Positions 1-7,229 of a DNA stretch of 20,719 nucleotides are shown here, piece after piece (position 1 is the first letter of the stretch; every line of letters starts with the position of its first letter). Both the position numbers and the translations under genes were made by a program. The notes beneath the pieces were generated by a model. It made no database searches. It was not told the origin of the DNA and was given only the letters and a program-made list of their open reading frames with translations. The DNA comes from Aquifex sp. Its GTDB lineage: Bacteria; Aquificota; Aquificia; Aquificales; Aquificaceae. The stretch lies in NCBI GenBank assembly GCA_003978875.1, contig QNXQ01000170.1, positions 1 through 20,719 of the forward strand, read 5' to 3'.

Positions 1-1335
1 CGGACTGACTTTTTCTTGAACCTTTTGGGATATCTTGTAAGAACAGAATTCAGGTCCGCACATAGAACAGAATTTTGCAGTTTTATAACCTTCCTGGGGT
101 AATGTTTCGTCGTGATATGCCCTTGCGGTTTCTGGATCCATAGCAAGTTCAAACTGTTTATTCCAATCGAAGTTGTACCTTGCGATTGACATTGCAAGGT
201 CCCAGTCTCTTGCTCCAGGCCAGTGTTTTGCTATATCCGCAGCATGAGCAGCTATCTTATAAGCTATAACACCTTGCTTTACATCTTCAACATTGGGAAG
301 TCCCAAGTGCTCCTTAGGAGTTATATAACATAGCATTGCAGCTCCTGCCCATCCCGCAAGGGCTCCTCCTATTGCACTTCCTATGTGGTCGTATCCCGGA
401 GCTACGTCGAGAACCAGCGGACCAAGTACGTAGAAAGGTGCTTCATGACACCATTCTTGTTGTATCTTCATATTGAATTCAACTTGATGTAATGGAACGT
501 GTCCGGGTCCTTCAACCATCGCTTGAACATCGTGTTTCCAAGCTCTTTCTACAAGTTCACCGAGAACTTTCAGTTCAGCCAGTTGAGCATCATCCGTAGC
601 GTCTTCTATACATCCGGGTCTCAGGGCATCTCCCAAGGAGAAAGATACGTCGTACTTTTTAAATATTTCACATATTTTGTCAAAGTGTTCGTATAAGGGA
701 TTTTGTTTTCCGTGTTCGGCCATCCATTGAGCTAATATTGCTCCGCCTCTCGAAACAATACCCATTACCCTGTGTTGAACTAAAGGTAAGTGTTCCTTCA
801 ATATTCCAGCGTGTATTGTCATGTAAGATACACCCTGCCTTGCCTGTTCCTCTATAACGTCAAGTATTAGGTCTACGGTGAGTTCTTTCACATTTCCTTT
901 TGCTATCTTCCAAGCTTCATAAATGGGAACAGTTCCTACCGGAACGGTACTTGCTTCTATAATAGCTTCCCTTGTTTCTTTTATGGCTTCTCCGGTTGAT
1001 AAGTCCATTATGGTGTCTGCACCGTATTTTATCGCTACTTTAGCTTTTTCTACTTCTGTAGGAATATCGGAAGCCAATCCAGAATTTCCTATATTTGCAT
1101 TTACCTTTACCTTGGAGTTGATACCTATACACATCGGCTCAAGGTGGAGGTGATTTATATTAGCGGGAATTATCATTCTTCCTCTTGCAACTTCCTGTCT
1201 TACAAACTCGGGATGAAGACCCTCTCTTTTTGCCACGTATTCCATTTCTTCAGTGATGATTCCTTGACGAGCAAGATGCATTTGGGTTTTATTTTTAAAT
1301 CTTTTTCTTCTCTCTACCCATTCCGCTCTTAGCAT
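1..1335 (-). CDS. thiC: Phosphomethylpyrimidine synthase ThiC (3' end cut by window edge)
   Basis: ThiC is a radical-SAM enzyme that rearranges aminoimidazole ribotide into hydroxymethylpyrimidine phosphate, the pyrimidine half of thiamine. The reading frame stays open from the ATG at 1335 to base 1, giving 445 visible residues. The family's C-terminal cluster motif CxxCxxxxC is seen as C423, C426 and C431, so only a short tail is missing. Other ThiC-like stretches are GADTIMDLSTG and EGPGHVPLHQ. A strong ribosome site (AAGGAGG, plus-strand 1344-1350) sits 8 bases before the ATG and fixes the start. It is transcribed divergently from accA across 98 bases. No TPP riboswitch consensus is visible in that leader, although this is one of the genes most often controlled by one. 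Identification is near certain. Confidence 0.97.
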   Translation of the reverse strand, partial: MLRAEWVERRKRFKNKTQMHLARQGIITEEMEYVAKREGLHPEFVRQEVARGRMIIPANINHLHLEPMCIGINSKVKVNANIGNSGLASDIPTEVEKAKVAIKYGADTIMDLSTGEAIKETREAIIEASTVPVGTVPIYEAWKIAKGNVKELTVDLILDVIEEQARQGVSYMTIHAGILKEHLPLVQHRVMGIVSRGGAILAQWMAEHGKQNPLYEHFDKICEIFKKYDVSFSLGDALRPGCIEDATDDAQLAELKVLGELVERAWKHDVQAMVEGPGHVPLHQVEFNMKIQQEWCHEAPFYVLGPLVLDVAPGYDHIGSAIGGALAGWAGAAMLCYITPKEHLGLPNVEDVKQGVIAYKIAAHAADIAKHWPGARDWDLAMSIARYNFDWNKQFELAMDPETARAYHDETLPQEGYKTAKFCSMCGPEFCSYKISQKVQEKVSP

Positions 1336-1346
1336 AATCTTAACCT

Positions 1347-1361
1347 CCTTAAAGCTTAAGG
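1347..1361 (-). promoter_or_regulatory. Small hairpin overlapping the thiC ribosome binding site
   Basis: Read on the minus strand, CCTTAA, loop GCT, TTAAGG forms a perfect 6-bp stem with a 3-base loop. Its 3' arm supplies the first bases of the thiC Shine-Dalgarno AAGGAGG. A competing pairing AACCT/AGGTT would cover the second half. The stem is short and AU-rich, so stability at high growth temperature is doubtful, and a regulatory role is inference only. Confidence 0.3.
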
Positions 1362-1377
1362 TTTTATTCTTTAACTT

Positions 1378-1409
1378 AATATCATAGTGTTTTTAATCAA
1401 CATGATATT
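1378..1409. repeat. Inverted repeat between thiC and accA, candidate operator
   Basis: AATATCAT at 1378-1385 and its exact reverse complement ATGATATT at 1402-1409 are separated by 16 bases, giving half-site centres 24 bases apart. The repeat lies in the middle of the 98-base divergent gap, where promoters for both genes must act. It could be the operator of a dimeric regulator or a chance feature of AT-rich DNA. I do not recognise the motif. Confidence 0.35.
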
Positions 1410-1433
1410 ATTCAGACTTTAAGATATATAGTT

Positions 1434-2387
1434 ATGCACCTGGATTTTGAGAAAGAACTCTGGGAGATAAAAGAGAAAAGGGATAAACTCCTAGGTCTTT
1501 ACCGCCTCGGGAAGGAGGAAGTATTATCCGAGATAAGACAGCTGAGAAGGGCTTTTAAAGAAAAAGCTAAAAAGGTTTATAAGAACCTCTCAGCCTGGGA
1601 CAGAGTGATGATAGCCAGACACCCTAAACGTCCTCATACCAGTGACTATATAAAGTATTTAATAAAAGATTTTAAAGAGATACACGGAGATACTTTTTTC
1701 GGTGACGATAAAGCGATTATTGCAGGATTAGGGTATTTTATGGGTACTCCTGTTGCAGTTGTCGGGCATGAAAAGGGAAAAGATACTAAAGATAAAATCG
1801 AAAGAAATTTCGGTATGCCTCACCCGGAAGGTTACAGAAAAGCTATAAAGCTATTTAAACTGGCGGAAAAATACAATATTCCCGTAATAACGTTTATAGA
1901 TACCCCGGGTGCTTTTCCCGGAATAGGAGCTGAAGAGAGAGGCCAAAGTAGAGCCATAGCTGAAAGTATGCTTACAATGGCTTTCCTAAGGGTGCCTTCT
2001 GTTGCGGTTGTGATAGGAGAGGGCGGAAGCGGAGGAGCTCTTGCTCTCGGAGTTGCCAATAAGGTATGTATGCTTGAAAATGCTTATTATTCCGTAATAT
2101 CCCCCGAAGGTTGCGCAGCTATACTTTGGAAAGACCAGAGTAAAGCAAAAGACGCTGCAAAAGCCCTTAAGCTTACCGCAAAGGACTTAAAAGAATTGGG
2201 AGTTATAGATTGTGTAATTCCCGAACCTTTCGGAGCTGCCCACTGGAATCCCAAGGCTACGGCACGAATGCTCGCTAAGGTTCTGAAAAAGTGTATTCAG
2301 GAACTTTGTAAACTCAAACCGGACGAATTAGTAGAAAAAAGGTTAGAAAAGTTTAGAAGTATGGGAGCTTTTAAACTTGCTGATTAG
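1434..2387 (+). CDS. accA: Acetyl-CoA carboxylase carboxyltransferase subunit alpha
   Basis: AccA forms, with AccD, the carboxyltransferase that moves CO2 from carboxybiotin to acetyl-CoA, making malonyl-CoA for fatty acid synthesis in the cytoplasm. The 317-residue length is normal. An N-terminal coiled-coil region (about 1-50) precedes a crotonase-fold domain. Family motifs are visible: FFGDD near 88-92, GHEKGKDTKDK at 111-121, GQSRAIAES at 170-178, the oxyanion-hole glycines EGGSGGALALG at 196-206, and ISPEGCAAILWKD at 222-234. The N-terminus MHLDFEK matches the usual AccA start, but only a weak ribosome site precedes it. An AT-rich element GATATATAGT lies directly upstream, so a very short leader is possible. 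accD is not in the window. The 3' end overlaps the convergent perR gene by 17 bases. Confidence 0.97.
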   Translation: MHLDFEKELWEIKEKRDKLLGLYRLGKEEVLSEIRQLRRAFKEKAKKVYKNLSAWDRVMIARHPKRPHTSDYIKYLIKDFKEIHGDTFFGDDKAIIAGLGYFMGTPVAVVGHEKGKDTKDKIERNFGMPHPEGYRKAIKLFKLAEKYNIPVITFIDTPGAFPGIGAEERGQSRAIAESMLTMAFLRVPSVAVVIGEGGSGGALALGVANKVCMLENAYYSVISPEGCAAILWKDQSKAKDAAKALKLTAKDLKELGVIDCVIPEPFGAAHWNPKATARMLAKVLKKCIQELCKLKPDELVEKRLEKFRSMGAFKLAD

Positions 2388-2805
2388 ATTGACATTCAGG
2401 ACATAGTCCGTATATATTCACCGAGTAGCTATCGGTTTTAAATCCTTGTAAATTTTCGGGTATAGCAAGCTTTTGATCTAAATCTATATCCTCAATCCTT
2501 CCACATTTTTCGCAAATAAGGTGGTGGTGTTCGGAAGTATTTGCATCGTACCTTGCAGAGTTACCCCAGAAGCAAACCCTTTTGACTAACCCAATCTTTT
2601 CGAGTGTTTCTAAAGTCCTGTATACGGTTGCAAGGGATACATAAGGGTACATTTTTTTAACTTCTTCGTATATTTCCTCGACGGTCGGATGATTGTAAGA
2701 TTTAAGTAAAACCTCATAAACAGCCAACCTTTGAGGTGTGATTTTAAGTCCTATTTCCTTACACTTCTTCACAAAGAGTTCAAGTTTTTCGTGAGTATTT
2801 TGCAT
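2371..2805 (-). CDS. perR: Fur-family metalloregulator, PerR type
   Basis: This 144-residue protein is a Fur-superfamily repressor with an N-terminal winged helix (ITPQR at 22-26, TVYRTLETLEKIGLVKR about 60-76) and a C-terminal dimer domain. Two CxxC pairs, C98/C101 and C135/C138, make the structural zinc site. Aligned by eye to Bacillus subtilis PerR, the sensor residues H37, D85, H91, H93 and D104 correspond to H39, D87, H93, H95 and D106. Aspartate at the last position is reported to mark peroxide-sensing PerR, whereas Fur has glutamate. Iron- and peroxide-responsive repression is therefore likely, but zinc or iron sensing is not excluded. It lies 52 bases downstream of lysA on the same strand and probably also has its own promoter. 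No catalase or peroxiredoxin gene is adjacent. The 3' end overlaps accA. Confidence 0.9.
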   Translation of the reverse strand: MQNTHEKLELFVKKCKEIGLKITPQRLAVYEVLLKSYNHPTVEEIYEEVKKMYPYVSLATVYRTLETLEKIGLVKRVCFWGNSARYDANTSEHHHLICEKCGRIEDIDLDQKLAIPENLQGFKTDSYSVNIYGLCPECQSNQQV

Positions 2806-2813
2806 GAAAAATA

Positions 2814-2854
2814 AAAATAAAATGAGAAGAAAAACTTTTCAATAATATTTATCA
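2814..2854 (-). promoter_or_regulatory. Candidate perR promoter with Per-box-like operator
   Basis: On the minus strand TTGAAA (2842-2837) and TATTTT (2819-2814) are 17 bases apart, matching sigma-70-type hexamers at 5/6 and 4/6. Overlapping the first, TGATAAATATTATTG (2854-2840) matches the Bacillus Per box TTATAATNATTATAA at 10 of 14 defined positions. The -10 lies only 8 bases before the ATG, implying a nearly leaderless transcript. That fits the absence of a Shine-Dalgarno sequence. Autoregulation is inferred. Confidence 0.35.
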
Positions 2855-2857
2855 CTT

Positions 2858-4114
2858 CTATAAGGAAGGTTCTATTATGTAGTCATAATTTTCTCTATTC
2901 CTTATTAATTTTACATCTCCGTTCTCCACCATTATCTCCGCAGCTCTTGGTCTCATATTGTAATGGGATGCCATAGCAAAGCCGTAAGCTCCGGCAGAAA
3001 GTACCACTAAGTAATCTCCTCTTACGGACTTTTGAATTTCCCTGTCCAAGGCTAAGAAATCTCCAGTTTCGCATATTGGTCCTACGATATCTGCTTTTAC
3101 ACTTTCCCGTTCATGAATAACTGCAGGAACTATATGGTGGTAGGCGTTGTATATGGAAGGTCTTACGAGGTCATTCATTCCTGCGTCAACAATTATAAAG
3201 TGTTTATTCCCTTTATCCTTCGTGAACTGAACCTGTGTTATAAGAATCCCTGCATTTCCTAAAATTGACCTTCCCGGCTCGAGAATAAGTTTTGCTTTAA
3301 CTTTTTCAACATAAGGTCTTATCAAATCTGCAAGTTCTACAGGCTTAGGTTCTTTATCCTCCGGTTTGTACTTTATACCCAATCCACCGCCTATATCGAG
3401 GTACTTTATATCAAACCCTTTACTCACAAGCCTTTCGTATAAATTTACAACTTTTTCTATTGCCTCTTTATAAGGAGAAATATCGAGAATCTGTGAACCT
3501 ATATGGCAATGTATACCCACAATTTCAATATTCTTGAACTTTGAAGCGTATTCGTATTCCTTCTCTGCTTCCCTAATATCTACTCCGAATTTGCTTTTTT
3601 GCATTCCCGTTGCAATGTAGGGATGGGTTTTAGGGTCTACATCGGGATTTACCCTTATAGCAATTCTCACCTTTTTACCGAGTCTTTCCGCAATTTCATT
3701 CAGGACTTCTATCTCTTGGCGACTCTCTACGTTGAACATCAAAATTTCAGCGTTTATGGCATCGGTGAGCTCTTTCTCCGTTTTTCCAACACCGGCGTAG
3801 ACTATTTTGTCTGCAGGAATACCGGCTTTAAGTGCTAAGTAAAGTTCTCCTCCTGAAACTATATCGGCTCCTGCTCCGAGCTGTCCCAAATACTTTACTA
3901 TGTAAGGATTAAAGTTTGCCTTTACGGCATAGCAGATAAGGGCATTCGGAAAAGCCTCTCTATAAGCGTTAAATCTATCTTTTATATAGTTTGCACTGTA
4001 AACGTAGAGAGGAGTTCCGTACTCTTTTGCCAGCTCCTTTAAAGATACACCTTCTAAGAAAAGTTCTCCGTTTCTGTACTCAAGGTATGGATTGTACTCT
4101 TTCAGCAGTTCCAT
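2858..4114 (-). CDS. lysA: Diaminopimelate decarboxylase
   Basis: LysA is a PLP enzyme (fold type III) that decarboxylates meso-diaminopimelate to L-lysine, the last step of that pathway. At 418 residues it is of typical length. The PLP lysine lies in YAVKAN (K65). HCHIGSQ (202-208), the phosphate-binding GGGLG (242-246), EPGRS (279-283) and the substrate-contacting cysteine in CETGD (C348) are all present. The C-terminal barrel carries AGAYGFAMASHYN (374-386). It follows the DUF4416 gene by only 12 bases on the same strand, so the two are probably co-transcribed with perR downstream. No recognisable ribosome site precedes the ATG at 4114 (CTCTGTCTT), so translation may depend on coupling to the upstream gene. 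Other dap/lys genes are absent from the window. Confidence 0.96.
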   Translation of the reverse strand: MELLKEYNPYLEYRNGELFLEGVSLKELAKEYGTPLYVYSANYIKDRFNAYREAFPNALICYAVKANFNPYIVKYLGQLGAGADIVSGGELYLALKAGIPADKIVYAGVGKTEKELTDAINAEILMFNVESRQEIEVLNEIAERLGKKVRIAIRVNPDVDPKTHPYIATGMQKSKFGVDIREAEKEYEYASKFKNIEIVGIHCHIGSQILDISPYKEAIEKVVNLYERLVSKGFDIKYLDIGGGLGIKYKPEDKEPKPVELADLIRPYVEKVKAKLILEPGRSILGNAGILITQVQFTKDKGNKHFIIVDAGMNDLVRPSIYNAYHHIVPAVIHERESVKADIVGPICETGDFLALDREIQKSVRGDYLVVLSAGAYGFAMASHYNMRPRAAEIMVENGDVKLIRNRENYDYIIEPSL

Positions 4115-4126
4115 AAGACAGAGATT

Positions 4127-4660
4127 TTACAACAAGTTTTTTCTATCTTTTAGGAATTTTTTGCGAATATTTTCGAAGAAACTTCTTACCCTCACATCTT
4201 TATAATCCCTGTAAGTCCAATAGATAGGTCTGAAACCTCCGTAAACGTAAAGGAGTTCTATTTCCGCATAAATTCCCTTGGAAAGGTATATTCTTGCACC
4301 TCTCCTCTTGTGAGAAGCGAGAATTAATTGGCTTTCGTCCAAATACCCGGGGTCTAAGTTAACGGTTCTGTTTCCTCTCACGGAAAGCTCTTTTTCCAGT
4401 TCCATAGATTCAAGTTTTATATCAACAAGCTGACCCTTATCTTTTAAATCCCGAAGGGAAAGGTAAAGCTTTTTTAACGGTTTTCCCATTTCTCTTCCGT
4501 AATAGTTTTCCAAAAACTCAAAGTAAAATTCCTCGGAGATTAAATCGATTTTTCCGAAGCGTCTTTCAATTTCCTCTAAAGCCCTTTTTAAATTATCCCT
4601 ATAGTTTTCGTTGTAAAGAATTGAAAAAGTAAATTTAGCTAAGTCCATAGAAATATACAT
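4127..4660 (-). CDS. DUF4416 family protein of unknown function
   Basis: The 177 residues resemble the uncharacterised DUF4416 family: FGKIDLISEEFYFEF near 35-49, YYGREMGKPLKK (53-64), the NLDPGYL block (100-106), RIYLSKGIYAE (122-132) and the closing WTYRDYK (148-154). There is no signal peptide or membrane segment, so it is probably cytoplasmic. No catalytic signature is recognised. The ATG at 4660 is used here. A second ATG at 4648 (M5) would remove four residues and is equally plausible, because neither has a clear ribosome site. It appears to be the first gene of a DUF4416-lysA-perR unit and diverges from the coiled-coil gene across only 18 bases. Family assignment is from remembered motifs, and function is unknown. 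Confidence 0.8.
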   Translation of the reverse strand: MYISMDLAKFTFSILYNENYRDNLKRALEEIERRFGKIDLISEEFYFEFLENYYGREMGKPLKKLYLSLRDLKDKGQLVDIKLESMELEKELSVRGNRTVNLDPGYLDESQLILASHKRRGARIYLSKGIYAEIELLYVYGGFRPIYWTYRDYKDVRVRSFFENIRKKFLKDRKNLL

Positions 4661-4678
4661 AGGATTAAACTAATAGGT

Positions 4679-5197
4679 ATGAAAAAAATTTTAGGCGTTT
4701 TACTGTTTTTGTTTACGAATTTTGCTTATCCTCTTAGCCCTTCGGAAGAAAAGCAACTCCTTAAAGACATAGCGGAAATAAAAGCTACTCTAAAAACTTT
4801 TATGGAACAAACGGATAAAAGGTTTGAAGAGCTAAGAGAAGATATGAACAAAAGGTTTGAGCTGATTGACAAACGATTTGAACAAACTGACAAAAGATTT
4901 GAAGATGTTAATAACAGAATCATGGAACTAAGAGAAGACATGAACAAACGTTTTGAACGACTTTATACATTCCTGTGGATAATCACAGGGATATTTACGA
5001 CATTGACCACAAGCGTTATAGCCTTTGCCTGGTGGGACAGGAGAACGATTATAAGGAAAACTAAAGAAGAGATCTTTGAAGATATGGAAAGGGAACTAAA
5101 ACCCGAGAAGTTTAAAAAGCTTCTGAACACATTGAGGGAAAAGGCTAAAAACGATAAAGAGTTAGAAGCTATTCTCAAAAAATACGGGCTTTTGTAA
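4679..5197 (+). CDS. Small coiled-coil membrane protein with KRFE repeats
   Basis: This 172-residue protein starts with a signal-like hydrophobic segment (residues 1-17). A charged helical region (about 22-95) follows, then a second hydrophobic segment (about 96-118, ending in AFAWWD), then a Lys/Glu-rich tail. The helical region is built of repeated KRFE units. ELREDMNKRFE occurs at 51-61 and again at 83-93, and EQTDKRFE at 43-50 and 68-75, a heptad-like pattern typical of coiled coils. Similar 'DMNKRFE' proteins are common in thermophiles, and their role is not established to my knowledge. If the first segment is cleaved the coil lies outside the inner membrane; if not, both ends are cytoplasmic. 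It diverges from the DUF4416 gene and converges on pyrB, 12 bases away. It is a stand-alone gene. Confidence 0.75.
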   Translation: MKKILGVLLFLFTNFAYPLSPSEEKQLLKDIAEIKATLKTFMEQTDKRFEELREDMNKRFELIDKRFEQTDKRFEDVNNRIMELREDMNKRFERLYTFLWIITGIFTTLTTSVIAFAWWDRRTIIRKTKEEIFEDMERELKPEKFKKLLNTLREKAKNDKELEAILKKYGLL

Positions 5198-5209
5198 GGT
5201 TTAAGCTAT

Positions 5210-6091
5210 TTAACCGTTCCATAGAAATCTGTATATAGCTTTTCTCACATGAATACCATTTTTCACCTGCATATAAATCAGAGATTTTTCAGTGTATACA
5301 AGGTCATAGTCTATATCTACATTTCTGTTCACGGGTCCCGGATGCATGTAATATTTAACTTTTTTATACCTTTCCTTCGTAAGACCAAACTGTCTAAAGT
5401 ATGAAGTTTCGGAAGGTATAAAGTTATCCTTTTGTCTTTCCTTTTGAAGTCTGAGCCATATTACTACGTCTGCCCATTCAATGCCTTCATCTACATTGTC
5501 AAATACTCTTTCCACTTTAAAAACTTCTATATCTCTCGGTATTAAAGTCTTGGGTCCTGAAACGCTTACCTGTGCTCCGAACATAGTAAAGAGCGGTACA
5601 CCGGAGCGAAAAACTCTGCTGTGTTTTATATCTCCAACGTATAAAATTTTTAAACCTTTTACCTCTCCGAAATGCTCCTTTAAAGTAAACAGGTCTATAA
5701 GTCCCTGAGATGGATGTTGATGGGTGCCATCACCCGCGTTTATAAGTCTTAGGTCTAAACTGTTTACTATACTTTCGTAGGGAAATAGAACAAAGGGGAC
5801 TCGGAAAACCACGTATTCGAATCCTAACCCTTCAAAGGTTTTGAGAGTATCGTAAAAGCTTTCTCCTTTAACAGTAGAACTCTCCGATGAAGAAACATTA
5901 TAGGTTTCAATTCCAAGTTCCCGTGCGGATTTCTCAAAAGATAACCTTGTTCTCGTAGAAGGTTCTGCAAAAAACAAAACGGCTGAGGCTTCAATTTTTT
6001 CTTTCCTGCCTTCTTTAAACTCTTTAGCTAAGCGGAGAATTTCTTCAACTTCGTCTTTTTTCAAGTCAAAAACACTTATAAGTCCCTTCAT
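5210..6091 (-). CDS. pyrB: Aspartate carbamoyltransferase catalytic subunit
   Basis: PyrB condenses carbamoyl phosphate with aspartate, the first committed step of pyrimidine synthesis. The 293 residues include the carbamoyl-phosphate loop EPSTRTR (43-49), the mobile-loop lysine in SSTVKGES (K75), GDGTHQHPSQGLIDL (120-134), the domain junction GDIKHSRV (153-160), the aspartate loop LRLQKERQ (213-220) and HPGPVNR (250-256). The usual FFEPSTRTR reads FFAEPSTRTR here. Its ATG overlaps the carA stop codon (ATGA, 6091-6088), so carbamoyl phosphate synthesis and use are translationally coupled. No pyrI regulatory gene is present. In Aquifex aeolicus this short enzyme is known to form a complex with dihydroorotase. 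The pyrC gene is not in the window. Identification is near certain. Confidence 0.97.
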   Translation of the reverse strand: MKGLISVFDLKKDEVEEILRLAKEFKEGRKEKIEASAVLFFAEPSTRTRLSFEKSARELGIETYNVSSSESSTVKGESFYDTLKTFEGLGFEYVVFRVPFVLFPYESIVNSLDLRLINAGDGTHQHPSQGLIDLFTLKEHFGEVKGLKILYVGDIKHSRVFRSGVPLFTMFGAQVSVSGPKTLIPRDIEVFKVERVFDNVDEGIEWADVVIWLRLQKERQKDNFIPSETSYFRQFGLTKERYKKVKYYMHPGPVNRNVDIDYDLVYTEKSLIYMQVKNGIHVRKAIYRFLWNG

Positions 6092-7209
6092 TTTCCGCCT
6101 TTGGCAAGTTTTACAAACTCTTTAAATAAATAGTATGAATCGTGGGGTCCCGGCGAGTTCTCCGGGTGATACTGTAGAGCGAATATAGGTAGCTCTTTGT
6201 GTCTTATACCTTCAACGGTATTGTCCAAAAGATTAACATGGGTAATCTCAACATCTTGGGGTAGACTTTCGGGGTCTATTGCGAAGTTGTGGTTCTGGGC
6301 TGTGATTTCTATTTTGCCGGTTCTCAAATCCTTGACGGGATGATTTGCTCCGTGATGTCCGAACTTCAGTTTGTAAGTTTTTCCTCCCAATGCAAGCCCT
6401 ATAATTTGACATCCCAAGCATATACCCATAATGGGTTTTTTCTCCTTATACTTCCTGACCAATCTTATACCTTCTATAACCCTTTGGGGGTCTCCGGGGC
6501 CATTGGAAAGGAATATGGCGTCGGGATTTATATCTTCCAATATCCTTTCTGCATCTTTAGGAGGAATAACGACTACTCTCGCTCCCTCCGATACAAGTCT
6601 TCTTAGAATGTTGAACTTCACACCAAAATCTATAACCGCTATCACAGGCTTATCGTTATTTCTTTTTAAGAAACCCTTGATGAGGTCGTAATCTCCTTCA
6701 TCCCAGTGATACACTTCGCGGGTAGAAACCTTATCCACGAGGTTTTGATGAGAAATGTCAGGTATTCTTTTTGCTTTTTCTACCAGCTTTGCGGGGTCTT
6801 CTTCAATTGTAGAAATTACTCCCTTCATAGTTCCTTTTTCCCTTATCTTTTTTACAAGGGCTCTGGTATCTATACCGTAAATTCCTACTACACCGTATTC
6901 CTTTAAATATTCATCTAAGCTCTTTTTAGCCCTCCAATTGGAATACTTAAAGAAGGCCTCTTTTACTACAAAGCCGTTTACCTGAATGCCTTTACTCTCT
7001 ATATCTTCCTCGGTGATGCCGTAATTTCCTATCTGGGTATACGTCATCACTACTATCTGGCCTTTATAAGAGGGGTCTGTAAGTATTTCCTGATAACCAG
7101 TCATGGATGTGTTGAAAATCAGTTCTCCTTGGGTTTCACCCGAAGCTCCGAAAGAGTATCCGATGAAATATGAGCCGTCTTCGAGGGCTAAGATGGCATG
7201 TTTACGCAT
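6088..7209 (-). CDS. carA: Carbamoyl phosphate synthase small subunit (glutaminase)
   Basis: CarA hydrolyses glutamine and passes ammonia to CarB for carbamoyl phosphate synthesis (pyrimidines and arginine). The 373 residues hold the N-terminal CPSase domain (FNTSMTGYQEILTDPSY, 32-48) and a class I glutamine amidotransferase domain. That domain carries SNGPGDP (235-241), the nucleophile C264 in GICLGCQ, and H348/E350 in QYHPE. The frame is open upstream to 7335, but the family N-terminus begins at MRKHAILALEDG, so the ATG at 7209 is chosen. The extra 42 residues would run into leuB. No strong ribosome site is next to it. The stop overlaps the pyrB start by 4 bases. carB is elsewhere, as expected for a genome with scattered pathway genes. 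Confidence 0.96.
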   Translation of the reverse strand: MRKHAILALEDGSYFIGYSFGASGETQGELIFNTSMTGYQEILTDPSYKGQIVVMTYTQIGNYGITEEDIESKGIQVNGFVVKEAFFKYSNWRAKKSLDEYLKEYGVVGIYGIDTRALVKKIREKGTMKGVISTIEEDPAKLVEKAKRIPDISHQNLVDKVSTREVYHWDEGDYDLIKGFLKRNNDKPVIAVIDFGVKFNILRRLVSEGARVVVIPPKDAERILEDINPDAIFLSNGPGDPQRVIEGIRLVRKYKEKKPIMGICLGCQIIGLALGGKTYKLKFGHHGANHPVKDLRTGKIEITAQNHNFAIDPESLPQDVEITHVNLLDNTVEGIRHKELPIFALQYHPENSPGPHDSYYLFKEFVKLAKGGK

Positions 7210-7229
7210 ATTGGATTTTATTCTATACT
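7201..7229 (+). promoter_or_regulatory. Candidate leuB promoter in the carA-leuB divergent gap
   Basis: TTTACG (7201-7206) and TATACT (7224-7229) are 17 bases apart and match the sigma-70 hexamers at 4/6 and 5/6, leaving a leader of about 17 bases before the leuB ATG. On the other strand TATAGA (7227-7222) could serve as the carA -10, so the two promoters would overlap almost completely. This was found by eye, and no consensus for this organism was available. Confidence 0.35.

Noticed and set aside
499..1332. Plus-strand frames over thiC
   Set aside because: ThiC is unmistakable on the other strand, and these frames have no family resemblance.
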